Source of the DNA: Shewanella morhuae
GTDB lineage: Bacteria > Pseudomonadota > Gammaproteobacteria > Enterobacterales > Shewanellaceae
NCBI RefSeq assembly: GCF_900156405.1
Contig: NZ_FTNN01000009.1
Span: 117,402 to 181,401, forward strand
Reading direction: 5' to 3'
DNA: 64,000 nucleotides
The notes under the pieces were generated by a model that was not told where the DNA came from, ran no database searches, and saw nothing but the letters and a program-made list of their open reading frames with translations. Numbering within the stretch: the stretch's first letter is position 1; each line of letters opens with the position of its first letter. The position numbers and the translations under genes were made by a program. This document shows, piece after piece, positions 8,247-16,551 of the stretch.

Positions 8247-9203
8247 ATGAGTATGAATATGCGTGTCATCATCACGGTGAGCTTGGGGTGTTTGATGTTG
8301 TTAGTCGGCTGCACTGAACCAGCGCCTAGAGTGTTTGGCACCGTCGAGCGGGACAGGCTGACACTCATCGCTCCAGTGGGAGAACTCATAACTCAAGTGA
8401 ATGTAGTTGAAGGACAGCAGGTTAAAGCGGGTGAAGTGTTACTGCTGCTCGATACAACCTCGGCAAATGCGCGCCTTGCCCTGCGCCAAGCTGAACTTGA
8501 ACAAGCTAACGCTAAGCTTGCTGAGGCGATAACAGGTGCGCGTTTAGAAGACATTAAAAAAGCCAAAGCTGTGCTCGATGGTGCCAATGCCAGTGTTAAA
8601 GAAGCACTGCGCGCTTTTGAGCGAACTCAGCGTTTGTTTGCGACTCATGTACTCAGTCAAGCTGATTTAGATACTGCCCGCGCGGCGCGCGATACCAGTT
8701 TAGCCAAGCAAACAGAGGCAGAGCAAAGTCTGCGTCTGTTAGAACATGGCACCCGCAGTGAACAACTTGATCAAGCAAAAGCTGCCGTTGCTGCCGCTAA
8801 TGCAAGTATAGATTTGGAGCAAAAAGCCTTAGCTGATTTAACCTTAGTGGCAGCGCGCGATGCGGTTGTTGACACTTTGCCTTGGCGAGTGGGCGATAGA
8901 ATTGCACCGGGCACTCAGCTGATAGGTTTGCTCGCGAGCGCTAACCCCTATGTTCGGGTGTACCTGCCCGCGACTCAGCTCGATAAGGTGAAGGCGGGCA
9001 CAAACGTTAATATTCTTGTCGATGGCCGTGAAACGCCGATTATTGGCACGGTACGTAATATCCGTAGTCAACCCGCTTATACCCCATTTTATGCACTCAA
9101 TGAACGTGACCGCGCGCGCTTGATGTATTTGACTGATATTACTATTTCGGCAGAAGGTCAGGACTTACCTACGGGCATGGCATTAGAAGTTGAACTGCCA
9201 TGA
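8247..9203 (+). CDS. HlyD/AcrA-type membrane fusion protein, predicted lipoprotein
   Basis: This 318-residue periplasmic adaptor would link the ABC exporter encoded next to an outer-membrane channel. The N-terminus has a lipobox (MLLVGC, Cys at about residue 22), so it is probably lipid-anchored. A first lipoyl half (LIAPVGELITQVNVVEGQQVKAG) is followed by a long coiled-coil hairpin rich in Ala, Glu and Gln (residues about 70-200), a second lipoyl half and a beta-barrel. AAGGAGG lies 6 bases before the ATG. The stop overlaps the next gene in ATGA. Closest known layouts are YbhG and YhiI with their ABC partners. No TolC-type gene is nearby. Confidence 0.88.
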   Translation: MSMNMRVIITVSLGCLMLLVGCTEPAPRVFGTVERDRLTLIAPVGELITQVNVVEGQQVKAGEVLLLLDTTSANARLALRQAELEQANAKLAEAITGARLEDIKKAKAVLDGANASVKEALRAFERTQRLFATHVLSQADLDTARAARDTSLAKQTEAEQSLRLLEHGTRSEQLDQAKAAVAAANASIDLEQKALADLTLVAARDAVVDTLPWRVGDRIAPGTQLIGLLASANPYVRVYLPATQLDKVKAGTNVNILVDGRETPIIGTVRNIRSQPAYTPFYALNERDRARLMYLTDITISAEGQDLPTGMALEVELP

Positions 9204-10156
9204 GTCACAGTGACTTTGCGATTGAGGCCCACGGCATGACCCGTGCGTTTGCTGGCGTCAATGCAGTGGAAAACCTCGATTTAGCCATTCCCAAGGGAAC
9301 GATTTATGGTTTTCTTGGCCCTAATGGTTGTGGTAAATCTACCTCCATTCGTATGTTGACTGGACTGTTAAGCCCTACGTCGGGGGATATTCGGGTTTTG
9401 GGTGAAACCTTACCCGGCGCTGAGGAAAAATTACGCCGTCGTATCGGCTATATGACGCAAAAATTCTCTCTTTATGACAATCTCTCGGTGCGAGAAAACC
9501 TTGAGTTTGTGGCGCAAATTTATGGGCTGAATCGTAAAAATGCCAAGTTGCGCATCGCTGAGTTACTCACGCTTTATGATTTAGGCGGACGCCATAAACA
9601 AATGGCAGGCTCAATGAGTGGCGGTCAAAGACAGCGTTTAGCCTTAGCCGCTGCAACCTTACATCACCCTGAGTTACTGTTTCTTGATGAGCCGACGTCA
9701 GCAGTCGATCCTGAAAATCGCCGCGAGTTTTGGGAGCGTTTATTCGATCTCTGTGCCCAAGGTACGACCATACTGGTCTCGACTCATTATATGGATGAGG
9801 CCGAGCGTTGCCACGGTTTAGCCATTTTAGAGCGAGGAATAAAGCGTGCTGATGGCTCGCCGCAACAATTAATGACGGCGATGGGCGCTAGAGTGATTGA
9901 AGTCTCTGGTGATGGTTTGCGTACATTAAAACAATCACTTACAACCGAATCGGCCATATTGTCGGCGGCGCAAATCGGCAGTCGTCTACGGGTGTTAGTG
10001 CGCAGTGATATTGCCGATCCATTAGCGTGGCTCAAGCCAAGGGTTGCAAGCCGTACAATGGAAGAAGTACGTGCCAGTTTAGAGGATGTGTTTGTAACGT
10101 GCACAGGTGAGCGCGTGGGTGCTAACTTGACCATTGAGGCTGACCATGTGGCGTAG
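9200..10156 (+). CDS. ABC exporter ATP-binding protein
   Basis: This 318-residue ATPase powers export by the ABC-2 permease encoded next. The Walker A is GPNGCGKST, the signature is SMSGGQRQRLALAAATL, the Walker B is LLFLDEPTSAVDP and the switch His is in STHYMDEAERC. The C-terminal extension of about 80 residues is typical of the YbhF/CcmA-like drug-export group. YbhF and RbbA carry two ATPase domains; this protein carries one and would act as a homodimer. Its ATG overlaps the HlyD stop, and its end overlaps the permease start by 11 bases. Confidence 0.92.
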   Translation: MSHSDFAIEAHGMTRAFAGVNAVENLDLAIPKGTIYGFLGPNGCGKSTSIRMLTGLLSPTSGDIRVLGETLPGAEEKLRRRIGYMTQKFSLYDNLSVRENLEFVAQIYGLNRKNAKLRIAELLTLYDLGGRHKQMAGSMSGGQRQRLALAAATLHHPELLFLDEPTSAVDPENRREFWERLFDLCAQGTTILVSTHYMDEAERCHGLAILERGIKRADGSPQQLMTAMGARVIEVSGDGLRTLKQSLTTESAILSAAQIGSRLRVLVRSDIADPLAWLKPRVASRTMEEVRASLEDVFVTCTGERVGANLTIEADHVA

Positions 10157-11267
10157 AATTTTTGCAATTGTTGTCAAAGAGCTGCGGCAATTATCTCGGG
10201 ATCGCATGACCTTTGGCATGATAGTGATGATCCCGTTAGTGCAACTCATGCTGTTTGGGTATGCCATCAATACCGATGCGCGTCATCTGCCAGCTGGTCT
10301 AGTTAATTTAAGTGATTCCGCGTATAGCCGCGCACTGGTTCAGGCGGTGGATGCAACGCAGGTGGTGGATTTTCAGCAGCGTTATGTCAGCGTAGTTGAG
10401 GCTGAGGCGGCAATTACTCGCGGCGAAGTGAAAGCCGTATTGTATTTACCAGCCGATTTTGATGAGCGTTTAGTGCGCCACCCCGCTTTTTCTGGGCAGG
10501 CCTATTTAGCACAACCTATCGGCCAATGGCTGGTGGATGGCTCAGATACTGTCGTTGCCGCAACCATCCGTAGCCTAAGACAAATGCCGCTGGATGAAGT
10601 CGCGGGTAGAGTGTCAAAAAGTAGTACGCCGAGTTTTGAAGTGGTGCAATATTTCAACCCTGAGCAACGTTCAGTGGTCAACATCGTGCCCGGCCTTTTG
10701 GGGGTTATTTTAACCATGACCATGGTGATGTTCACTTCTGCTGCGATTGTGCGTGAACGTGAGCAGGGGAATATGGAGTTTTTGATCACCACGCCCGTGC
10801 GGCCGCTTGAATTAATGCTCGGTAAAATCGTGCCCTATGTATTGGTTGGTTTTGTACAAGTCATCATTATTTTGAGCGCTGGGCATGTGTTGTTCGATGT
10901 ACCCATTCGTGGTGGGCTTGATTCTATTGCCCTTGCCGCTATGTTGTTTATTTGTGCCAGTTTGACCTTAGGTTTAGTCATCTCAACCATTGCCAAAAAT
11001 CAGCTGCAGTCAATGCAGATGACGATATTTATCCTTTTGCCATCAATATTATTATCGGGATTTATGTTCCCCTACGAGGCCATGCCCATCGCGGCGCAGT
11101 GGATTGCTGAAGCCTTGCCCGCAACACATTTTATTCGGATGTCACGGGCTATTGTACTGCGCGATGCCCAAGTGATGGATTTACAATTTGATGCCCTGTG
11201 GTTAATCGGTTTTACCTGCATAGGTTTGCTGATCGCAAGTTTACGATTCGTTAAGCGTTTAGATTGA
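10146..11267 (+). CDS. ABC-2 type permease (YbhS/YbhR/YhhJ-like)
   Basis: The 373-residue membrane protein has one N-terminal transmembrane helix, a periplasmic domain of about 150 residues, and five helices from about residue 180 on. This is the ABC2_membrane_3 layout. The conserved NIVPGLLGVILTMTMVMFTSAAIVREREQGNMEFL block and LPATHFIRMSRAIVLR near the end are family marks. The ATG at 10146 has GAGG 6 bases upstream and lies within the ATPase gene. Only one permease is present where ybhFSR has two, so a homodimer is likely. Its 3' end overlaps the minus-strand LysR remnant by 17 bases. Confidence 0.9.
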   Translation: MWRRIFAIVVKELRQLSRDRMTFGMIVMIPLVQLMLFGYAINTDARHLPAGLVNLSDSAYSRALVQAVDATQVVDFQQRYVSVVEAEAAITRGEVKAVLYLPADFDERLVRHPAFSGQAYLAQPIGQWLVDGSDTVVAATIRSLRQMPLDEVAGRVSKSSTPSFEVVQYFNPEQRSVVNIVPGLLGVILTMTMVMFTSAAIVREREQGNMEFLITTPVRPLELMLGKIVPYVLVGFVQVIIILSAGHVLFDVPIRGGLDSIALAAMLFICASLTLGLVISTIAKNQLQSMQMTIFILLPSILLSGFMFPYEAMPIAAQWIAEALPATHFIRMSRAIVLRDAQVMDLQFDALWLIGFTCIGLLIASLRFVKRLD

Positions 11268-12066
11268 GCTTACAAAGATCCGCCAGCTGTTTCTGTTGCG
11301 CCGTGGGAGCGTGACCTAGTGGCATAGCTAAGCCTACTGTGCGTTTAAGCTCTATATCGTGTAAGGGGCGAAATACGATATCAGTTTGCTCAAGTAAAAC
11401 GGGTATCGCTGGGATCAGCGCGATACCTAACCCTGCCGCGACTAAACCAACGGCATATTCTACCGTTTGGATCCTCGCTCTTATCTGCATTTTAATCCCT
11501 TCTATATTTAATAATTGCTGCAAGCTGCCCAAGGCTTCACAGGGAGCGCGGTGAATAAAAGGTTGCTGATGTAAATCCGTTAAGCGAATTGTATCTTGCA
11601 GACTCAGGCTTAAAGATGGCGGAATAGCCAGCAGATACGTGTCATGCCACATAGGTAAAAAGCTTTCATGGCTGGTTAAATCACTGGTGGTAATGATCCG
11701 CGCATCGGCGTCTTCGGTGGGTTCGACTAAGGTGAGATCCATGTCAGGACAAGCATTGGTAAAATCCTTTAACAACATGCTCATACGCTGAACTCCGAGG
11801 GAGCGTATTAGACCTAATTTAAAGGGCACTTGGATTTCGGGTTTGCTGAACAGGGATGCGATAGCCTTGGACTCATTGAGTAAATGTTTTGCTAACGGAT
11901 ACAATCGGTTACCTGCATCAGTAGGACTTACGCCTTTGCCATGCCGTTGAAATAATTGGGTATTGAGCTGCGCTTCTAGAGCTGAAATAGCCGCTGAAAT
12001 CGAAGGCTGGGCGATATAACACTGTTTTGCCGCAGCACGATACTGCCAAACTAAGCGAGTACACAT
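11251..12066 (-). pseudogene. LysR-family regulator with a disrupted N-terminus
   Basis: The frame encodes 271 residues of a LysR protein, but the first part of the DNA-binding domain is missing. Normal members begin about 20 residues earlier with an LxxFxxVAxxxSFTxAA pattern. Here MCTRLVWQY, unlike any LysR start, runs straight into AAAKQCYIAQPSISAAISALE. Helix 1 of the helix-turn-helix is therefore lost, while the recognition helix and the whole effector domain remain open and intact. The break (about 12040-12066) abuts a 5'-truncated gene on the other strand. A single deletion that removed both promoters explains both. The protein could still be made but should bind DNA poorly, if at all. 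Confidence 0.65.
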
Positions 12067-12317
12067 TAGGCGAACAAGTCGTTAAGCCCTATTATTTTTC
12101 TAAGGCGATTGCGGTAGCGATGAAGGAGTTTGCCCCCGATAGAGTGATTGTACTTGGGCCCGGAAATACTTTAGGTGGCCCCGTGGCGCAGTCATTAATT
12201 GCCATTAATGGCTTTGGCTGGCAGACAAAGGCTAATTTTAGTGCCGCCCATGACAATAATCCGCGATTAATCGCTATGGGTAATGAGCTGCAGAGGCCAA
12301 TGGCGCTGGCAAAGTAA
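12051..12317 (+). pseudogene. 3' remnant of an acyltransferase (malonyl-CoA:ACP transacylase-like)
   Basis: About 88 codons up to a TAA resemble the C-terminal end of FabD-like ACP S-malonyltransferases of the longer, roughly 400-residue type. The recognisable part is KPYYFSKAIAVAMKEFAP, VIVLGPGNTLGGPVAQSLIA and a closing PRLIAMG block. The first in-frame ATG (12027) lies within the antisense strand of the LysR gene, so the true 5' end and catalytic Ser-His region are gone. The left boundary is my estimate from where the similarity begins. The family assignment rests on recall of the C-terminal pattern and is moderate. Confidence 0.5.
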
Positions 12318-12505
12318 GGCAAACCTGAACGCGAGGTAGTGGCTGTGGTAATTGATTAATCTTATTTCGAGCTCAGGTTAACCCATAATTCGGGACTAAG
12401 TTAATTGGCGAAGTGGTCAGCAGAATTGATACATGCCTCTATTCTTGCTGCCTGCTAAAAAAACGACTTAGTCACCGGCATTGATGTAACGCAAAGTTAA
12501 AAATA

Positions 12506-12517
12506 AACCGTTCGGTT
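12506..12517. promoter_or_regulatory. Possible TetR-type operator upstream of the CoA-transferase gene
   Basis: AACCGTTCGGTT is a perfect inverted repeat 75 bp before the downstream start codon. Many TetR-family operators have an ACCG-N2-CGGT core. No TetR gene is in the window. The 274-bp gap in which it lies (12318-12591) otherwise shows no gene. Confidence 0.3.
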
Positions 12518-12591
12518 AAGATGTTGAAAATCATGATACTTAACTAGTATTTACCTTCAGCATTAAGGTTTGTCATTGCAGGAAATTTATT

Positions 12592-13878
12592 ATGCCCCCA
12601 ATTATTTGCCATAGTGCACTCGATGCCGTTGCTTTAATTCAAAGCGGCGAGACGCTATGGACGCACTCGATGGGCGCGACGCCCCGAATTTTATTAGATG
12701 CTTTAGCCAAGCACGCTCTCAGTAAAGATAATCTCACTCTATTACAGCTACATACAGAAGGCGCCGAATCATTAAGTCACCCAGATTTAAAAGGGCATTT
12801 ACGCCACCGCTGCTTTTTTGGTGGGCTGCCAACACGGGCATTATTGCAAAGTGGTGATGCGGATTATGTGCCGATTTTTCTTTCAGAAGTGCCAAAGTTA
12901 TTTCGCAGTGGCGAGCAAAAAATTGATACTGCGATGATTCAAGTGTCACCGCCCGATAAACACGGCATGTGTTCTCTAGGGATTTCGGTTGAGGCCACGC
13001 TCGCGGCTTGCCAAGTGGCGGGTAAGATCATCGCCCATATTAATCCACAAATGCCACGTACCCACGGCGATGGTTTTATTCATATCAACCGCTTTGCCGC
13101 TGTGTATGAACAAAGTGCAGCTTTGCCAATACATTCCTTTGCAACGGGTGATGCGGTGAGTTTAGCCATTGGTAAACATGTTGCGCAACTGGTGCGTGAT
13201 GGGGATTGTTTACAGATGGGTATTGGCGCAATACCCGATGCTGTGCTGTCTTGCTTAACAAGGCATCGCGATCTCGGTATTCATACAGAGTTGTTTTCGG
13301 ACGGCATACTGCAATTGGTTGAAAATGGCGTGGTGAACAATAGTAAAAAACGTTTTTATCCTGGAAAATTAGTCACAGGTTTTGCCCTGGGTAGTCAAAA
13401 GTTATACGACTATGTTGATGATAATCCAGCAGTGATTTTTATGGATATTGAACAAGTGAATGACACGGCTATTATTCGTAGAAACCCCAATGTGATGGCA
13501 ATTAACTCAGCGCTGCAGGTCGACCTTTCTGGCCAAGTGTGCGCTGACTCTATCGGGACTAAAATTTATTCTGGCGTTGGTGGCCAAATGGATTTTATAC
13601 GCGGAGCAGGATTATCTGAAGGAGGCCGTTCAGTGATTGCGCTACCCAGCACTGCTGTGGGTGGCAGTATTTCCCGTATTGCCACCGTGTTATCTCCTGG
13701 CGCGGGCGTGGTTACAACTCGGGCTCATGTGCATTATATTGTGACTGAATATGGCGTCGCTAATTTGCGTGGTCGTTCATTGCGTGAACGAGCACAAGCA
13801 CTCATTGCCATTGCTCATCCCGATTTTAGGGAGCAACTGAGCAAAGATGCGTTTGAAGTTTGGGGGTTAAGAGTTTAG
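12592..13878 (+). CDS. Acetyl-CoA hydrolase/transferase family protein
   Basis: The 428-residue protein belongs to the family of butyryl-CoA:acetate, succinyl-CoA:acetate and 4-hydroxybutyrate CoA-transferases, which move CoA between carboxylic acids through a glutamyl-CoA intermediate. The likely catalytic Glu is in GIHTELFSDGI. Conserved blocks are IQVSPPDKHGMCSLG, LQMGIGAIPDAV, GGQMDFIRGA and ARVHYIVTEYGVA-like sequence (here AHVHYIVTEYGVA). AGGA lies about 8 bases before the ATG. The acids used cannot be read from sequence. It stands alone, between a deletion scar and a bidirectional terminator. Confidence 0.88.
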   Translation: MPPIICHSALDAVALIQSGETLWTHSMGATPRILLDALAKHALSKDNLTLLQLHTEGAESLSHPDLKGHLRHRCFFGGLPTRALLQSGDADYVPIFLSEVPKLFRSGEQKIDTAMIQVSPPDKHGMCSLGISVEATLAACQVAGKIIAHINPQMPRTHGDGFIHINRFAAVYEQSAALPIHSFATGDAVSLAIGKHVAQLVRDGDCLQMGIGAIPDAVLSCLTRHRDLGIHTELFSDGILQLVENGVVNNSKKRFYPGKLVTGFALGSQKLYDYVDDNPAVIFMDIEQVNDTAIIRRNPNVMAINSALQVDLSGQVCADSIGTKIYSGVGGQMDFIRGAGLSEGGRSVIALPSTAVGGSISRIATVLSPGAGVVTTRAHVHYIVTEYGVANLRGRSLRERAQALIAIAHPDFREQLSKDAFEVWGLRV

Positions 13879-13897
13879 TTTTATATAAAAATGAATT

Positions 13898-13922
13898 AAA
13901 AAAGGCGCTTATGCGCCTTTTT
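13898..13922. terminator. Bidirectional Rho-independent terminator
   Basis: AAAAAGGCGC-TTAT-GCGCCTTTTT is a perfect 10-bp stem flanked by A and T runs. It lies between the convergent ends of the CoA-transferase gene and the DUF3083 gene and can serve both. Confidence 0.9.
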
Positions 13923-13943
13923 GCTTGTTGTAAATCAAGGATT

Positions 13944-15011
13944 TTAGATTTGATAACTAATATGTTGATGAAAACGGATGATTAAATCTTCACGTTCAGG
14001 ATCAACACCGATATCGGCGGCAAAGGTTTTTAGTGCGGCCTCTACATTATTCATAAAGCGACCAAAACCAACATCATCGGTATCTTTAGTACCTGCGACG
14101 ATAATAAAGTGTGCCTCTTCAACTAGGTTATCAGCATCCCAATTGCAGATAACTTGTTGCTCAAGCGCATTAGGATCGAAGCCTATCATCTGTACTTCAG
14201 TTTTGCTGTCAAGCTTTTCAAATTTACTGTTGCGTACCAGTGGTGTTAAGCCATTAGCAATCATTGCCAGCCGGGTCAGTTGCTTACCGGCTGCGGCCTT
14301 GAGGAAACTATCTTCAAGATGTTGATATAAAGGCGTAAAGTCAGTTGCTGAGTCAGGTAATAACCCTTGTTTTAATCTACGGCTCAGTGGCAAGCTGACT
14401 GTTACATAGGTCAGTGAACTGACGTTTTCGGGTAACTCGCATTTTCTTGCTTTATATCTTGGCTCAATTGCGCGCAGCTTATAACCATAGGTTTCTTTAT
14501 AGCCTTTAGATTTCGCGAAAAGGTCGTAAGATAAGTGCTGATGGTCGCGGATCTTCACTTTGAGATCGCTGATTGGCAGCTTTGGCATTAGTTGATTAAG
14601 AAATTCACGTACCCGAGTGTGAAAACTAGCGGAGTTACTGCGGATACTTTCGCCAGTAGCTAGAAATACAATACGCAATTTACGTGCGCGGTAGTTTTCT
14701 TGTGTGAATAGGTTTTGAGCTTCGTGGTAGGCCGGGTTATAAAAAAATAGAATTTGTTCAGTAGTTTGGAAACAATACGCTTCAGTATGAAAGCGCACAA
14801 CAGGCAGTTTATCGTTAGTGATTACGTGTACATTACGTAGATCGTGTTGTTCTGCCAAATTAAATACCAAACGACTTAAACTTTGGTAACAAGTTTGATA
14901 GTCGGGATATTGACTCAGTAATGCATCCGTCACCTTAATTTCGGCGGTGATGAATTGTTTGGTACGCGCTTCCTTGGGTAGGTACACTTTTTGCTGATGG
15001 CTAAGGGACAT
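13944..15011 (-). CDS. DUF3083 family protein
   Basis: The 355-residue protein matches the DUF3083 family, found mainly in Shewanella, Vibrio and relatives, which has no known function. It has no signal peptide or membrane segment. Basic stretches (RARKLRIVF, KSKGYKETYGYKLR) and a His-containing C-terminal RFHQHISYQ are visible. AAGGAGTCA lies just before the ATG, so the start is well supported. It appears monocistronic, ending at the shared terminator at 13898. The family name comes from memory and was not searched. Confidence 0.75.
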   Translation of the reverse strand: MSLSHQQKVYLPKEARTKQFITAEIKVTDALLSQYPDYQTCYQSLSRLVFNLAEQHDLRNVHVITNDKLPVVRFHTEAYCFQTTEQILFFYNPAYHEAQNLFTQENYRARKLRIVFLATGESIRSNSASFHTRVREFLNQLMPKLPISDLKVKIRDHQHLSYDLFAKSKGYKETYGYKLRAIEPRYKARKCELPENVSSLTYVTVSLPLSRRLKQGLLPDSATDFTPLYQHLEDSFLKAAAGKQLTRLAMIANGLTPLVRNSKFEKLDSKTEVQMIGFDPNALEQQVICNWDADNLVEEAHFIIVAGTKDTDDVGFGRFMNNVEAALKTFAADIGVDPEREDLIIRFHQHISYQI

Positions 15012-15156
15012 ATTGACTCCTTGTTTGAGTTAACCATTTGCTAACACGAATTTTACTGTTTATCTATAGTGTCAGCCTTGCGTTAGAACACATTTTTATT
15101 AGATGAATATGAGTTTAGCTAAGTAAGCTGTTTATTAGCTTAAAAATATCGCTATT

Positions 15157-15822
15157 TTATTGAATTAGCGCACTTTCTATCCACGGTTGCATCCAAGTCG
15201 CAATTTTTTCTTGGGCCTTTTCGTTAGGGTGAATACCATCCCGCTGCATTAACTCTGGATGGGGCGCTATATCTTGCATAAAGAAAGGAATTAACACGAT
15301 ATTCTGTGCTTTGGATATGTCTTGATACACTTGGGTGAACTTTTTGGTGTAGCGAGGGCCATAGTTAGGCGGTACCATTACCTCGGTAAGTAGCACTTTT
15401 GCTCCGCTATTTTTGGCTAGTGTAATGATTTTGGTTAGATTATTTTCAAGTTGGGTTGGGGGAAATCCGCGCAAACCATCATTACCACCCAGTTCAACCA
15501 CCACAAGGTCTGGGGTAACCGAATCGAGTAAGGCGGGTAATCGGCGTAGGCCACCCGCGGTGGTTTCGCCGCTCACAGAACCATTGATAAACTGATGTTC
15601 GGGTAAGTTTTTTTGCAGTAATGCCACCCAGCCTAACTGTTGTGCCATGCCATAGCTAGCGCCTAAGCTATCGCCAAAAATTAATACTTTTGCTGCATGA
15701 GCTGGCGCAGTGATTAAAACACTCATGAGCATGCATGCCCCAAGGGCTTTTGCTCCTGATTTAAATCTTAGCGTTTGATACCAGAACGATTTATATAAAA
15801 AGGATCCTATGTCTAACGTCAT
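15157..15822 (-). CDS. tesA: Secreted SGNH acyl-CoA thioesterase/arylesterase I
   Basis: TesA is the periplasmic thioesterase I/protease I/lysophospholipase L1. The SGNH blocks are all present: LIFGDSLGASYG with the catalytic Ser, INGSVSGETTAGG with Gly, VVVELGGNDGLRG with Asn, and RDGIHPNEKAQ with Asp and His. The signal peptide ends in TAPAHA before AKVLIF. The start is unclear. The ATG at 15822 gives a 43-residue leader and overlaps the divergent ybbA start by 14 bases. The ATG at 15732 gives a 13-residue leader without a basic end. No ATG, GTG or TTG lies in frame between them. The tesA/ybbA divergent pair is conserved in E. coli. Confidence 0.88.
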   Translation of the reverse strand: MTLDIGSFLYKSFWYQTLRFKSGAKALGACMLMSVLITAPAHAAKVLIFGDSLGASYGMAQQLGWVALLQKNLPEHQFINGSVSGETTAGGLRRLPALLDSVTPDLVVVELGGNDGLRGFPPTQLENNLTKIITLAKNSGAKVLLTEVMVPPNYGPRYTKKFTQVYQDISKAQNIVLIPFFMQDIAPHPELMQRDGIHPNEKAQEKIATWMQPWIESALIQ

Positions 15823-16549
15823 CTTAAAAAACAGTGCCATCAATGTTGTTAACCTCGAAAAATCAGTGACTACCCAAGAAGGGACGCTCACTATCCTCAA
15901 GGGCATTAACTTAGATGTCAAGCAAGGTGAGAGTGTGGCGATTCTTGGACCGTCGGGATCGGGTAAATCTACCTTGCTAGGGCTGCTTGCGGCGCTGGAT
16001 ACGCCTACCTCTGGCGAAATCTGGCTCGATGGTGTGGCGTTATCAAAACTCAATGAAGAACAAAAAGCGGCACTACGTAAACAAAAGGTCAGCTTTATTT
16101 TTCAATCCTTTATGTTGGTTGATACCTTAAACGCACTCGAGAACGTCATGCTACCTGCCGAGCTTGCTGGCGTTCGCAATGCTAAAGATAAAGCGCAAGC
16201 TATGTTAGAGCGCGTTGGCTTATCCCATCGTTTGACCCATTTACCTAAGCAGCTTTCGGGTGGGGAGCAACAAAGAGTCGCGATAGCCCGTGCTTTTATT
16301 TGTGAACCTAAAGTGCTGTTTGCCGATGAGCCAACAGGCAATTTAGACAGCGTAAACGGGCATAAAATTGCTGATATGTTGTTTGAGCTTAATCAAGAAA
16401 GCCATACCACTCTGATTCTTGTTACCCATGATCTGCTGCTAGCCAAACGCTGTCAGCGGCAGTTAGTGATGGATAACGGTCATTTACAAGAAGATAACGC
16501 TAATTCTTTACGTGATGCGGCAATACTTGCTGATACTAAGGAGGCTTAA
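15809..16549 (+). CDS. ybbA: ABC transporter ATP-binding protein YbbA
   Basis: The 246-residue ATPase belongs to the LolD/MacB-like group and partners the YbbP permease encoded 2 bases downstream. The Walker A is GPSGSGKST, the signature is LSGGEQQRVAIARAF, the Walker B is VLFADEPTGNLD and the H-loop is VTHD. AAGGATC lies 5 bases before the ATG. MacB-like systems act as mechanotransmission pumps rather than membrane transporters. The cargo of YbbAP is not settled. Confidence 0.92.
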   Translation: MSNVILKNSAINVVNLEKSVTTQEGTLTILKGINLDVKQGESVAILGPSGSGKSTLLGLLAALDTPTSGEIWLDGVALSKLNEEQKAALRKQKVSFIFQSFMLVDTLNALENVMLPAELAGVRNAKDKAQAMLERVGLSHRLTHLPKQLSGGEQQRVAIARAFICEPKVLFADEPTGNLDSVNGHKIADMLFELNQESHTTLILVTHDLLLAKRCQRQLVMDNGHLQEDNANSLRDAAILADTKEA

Positions 16550-16551
16550 TA

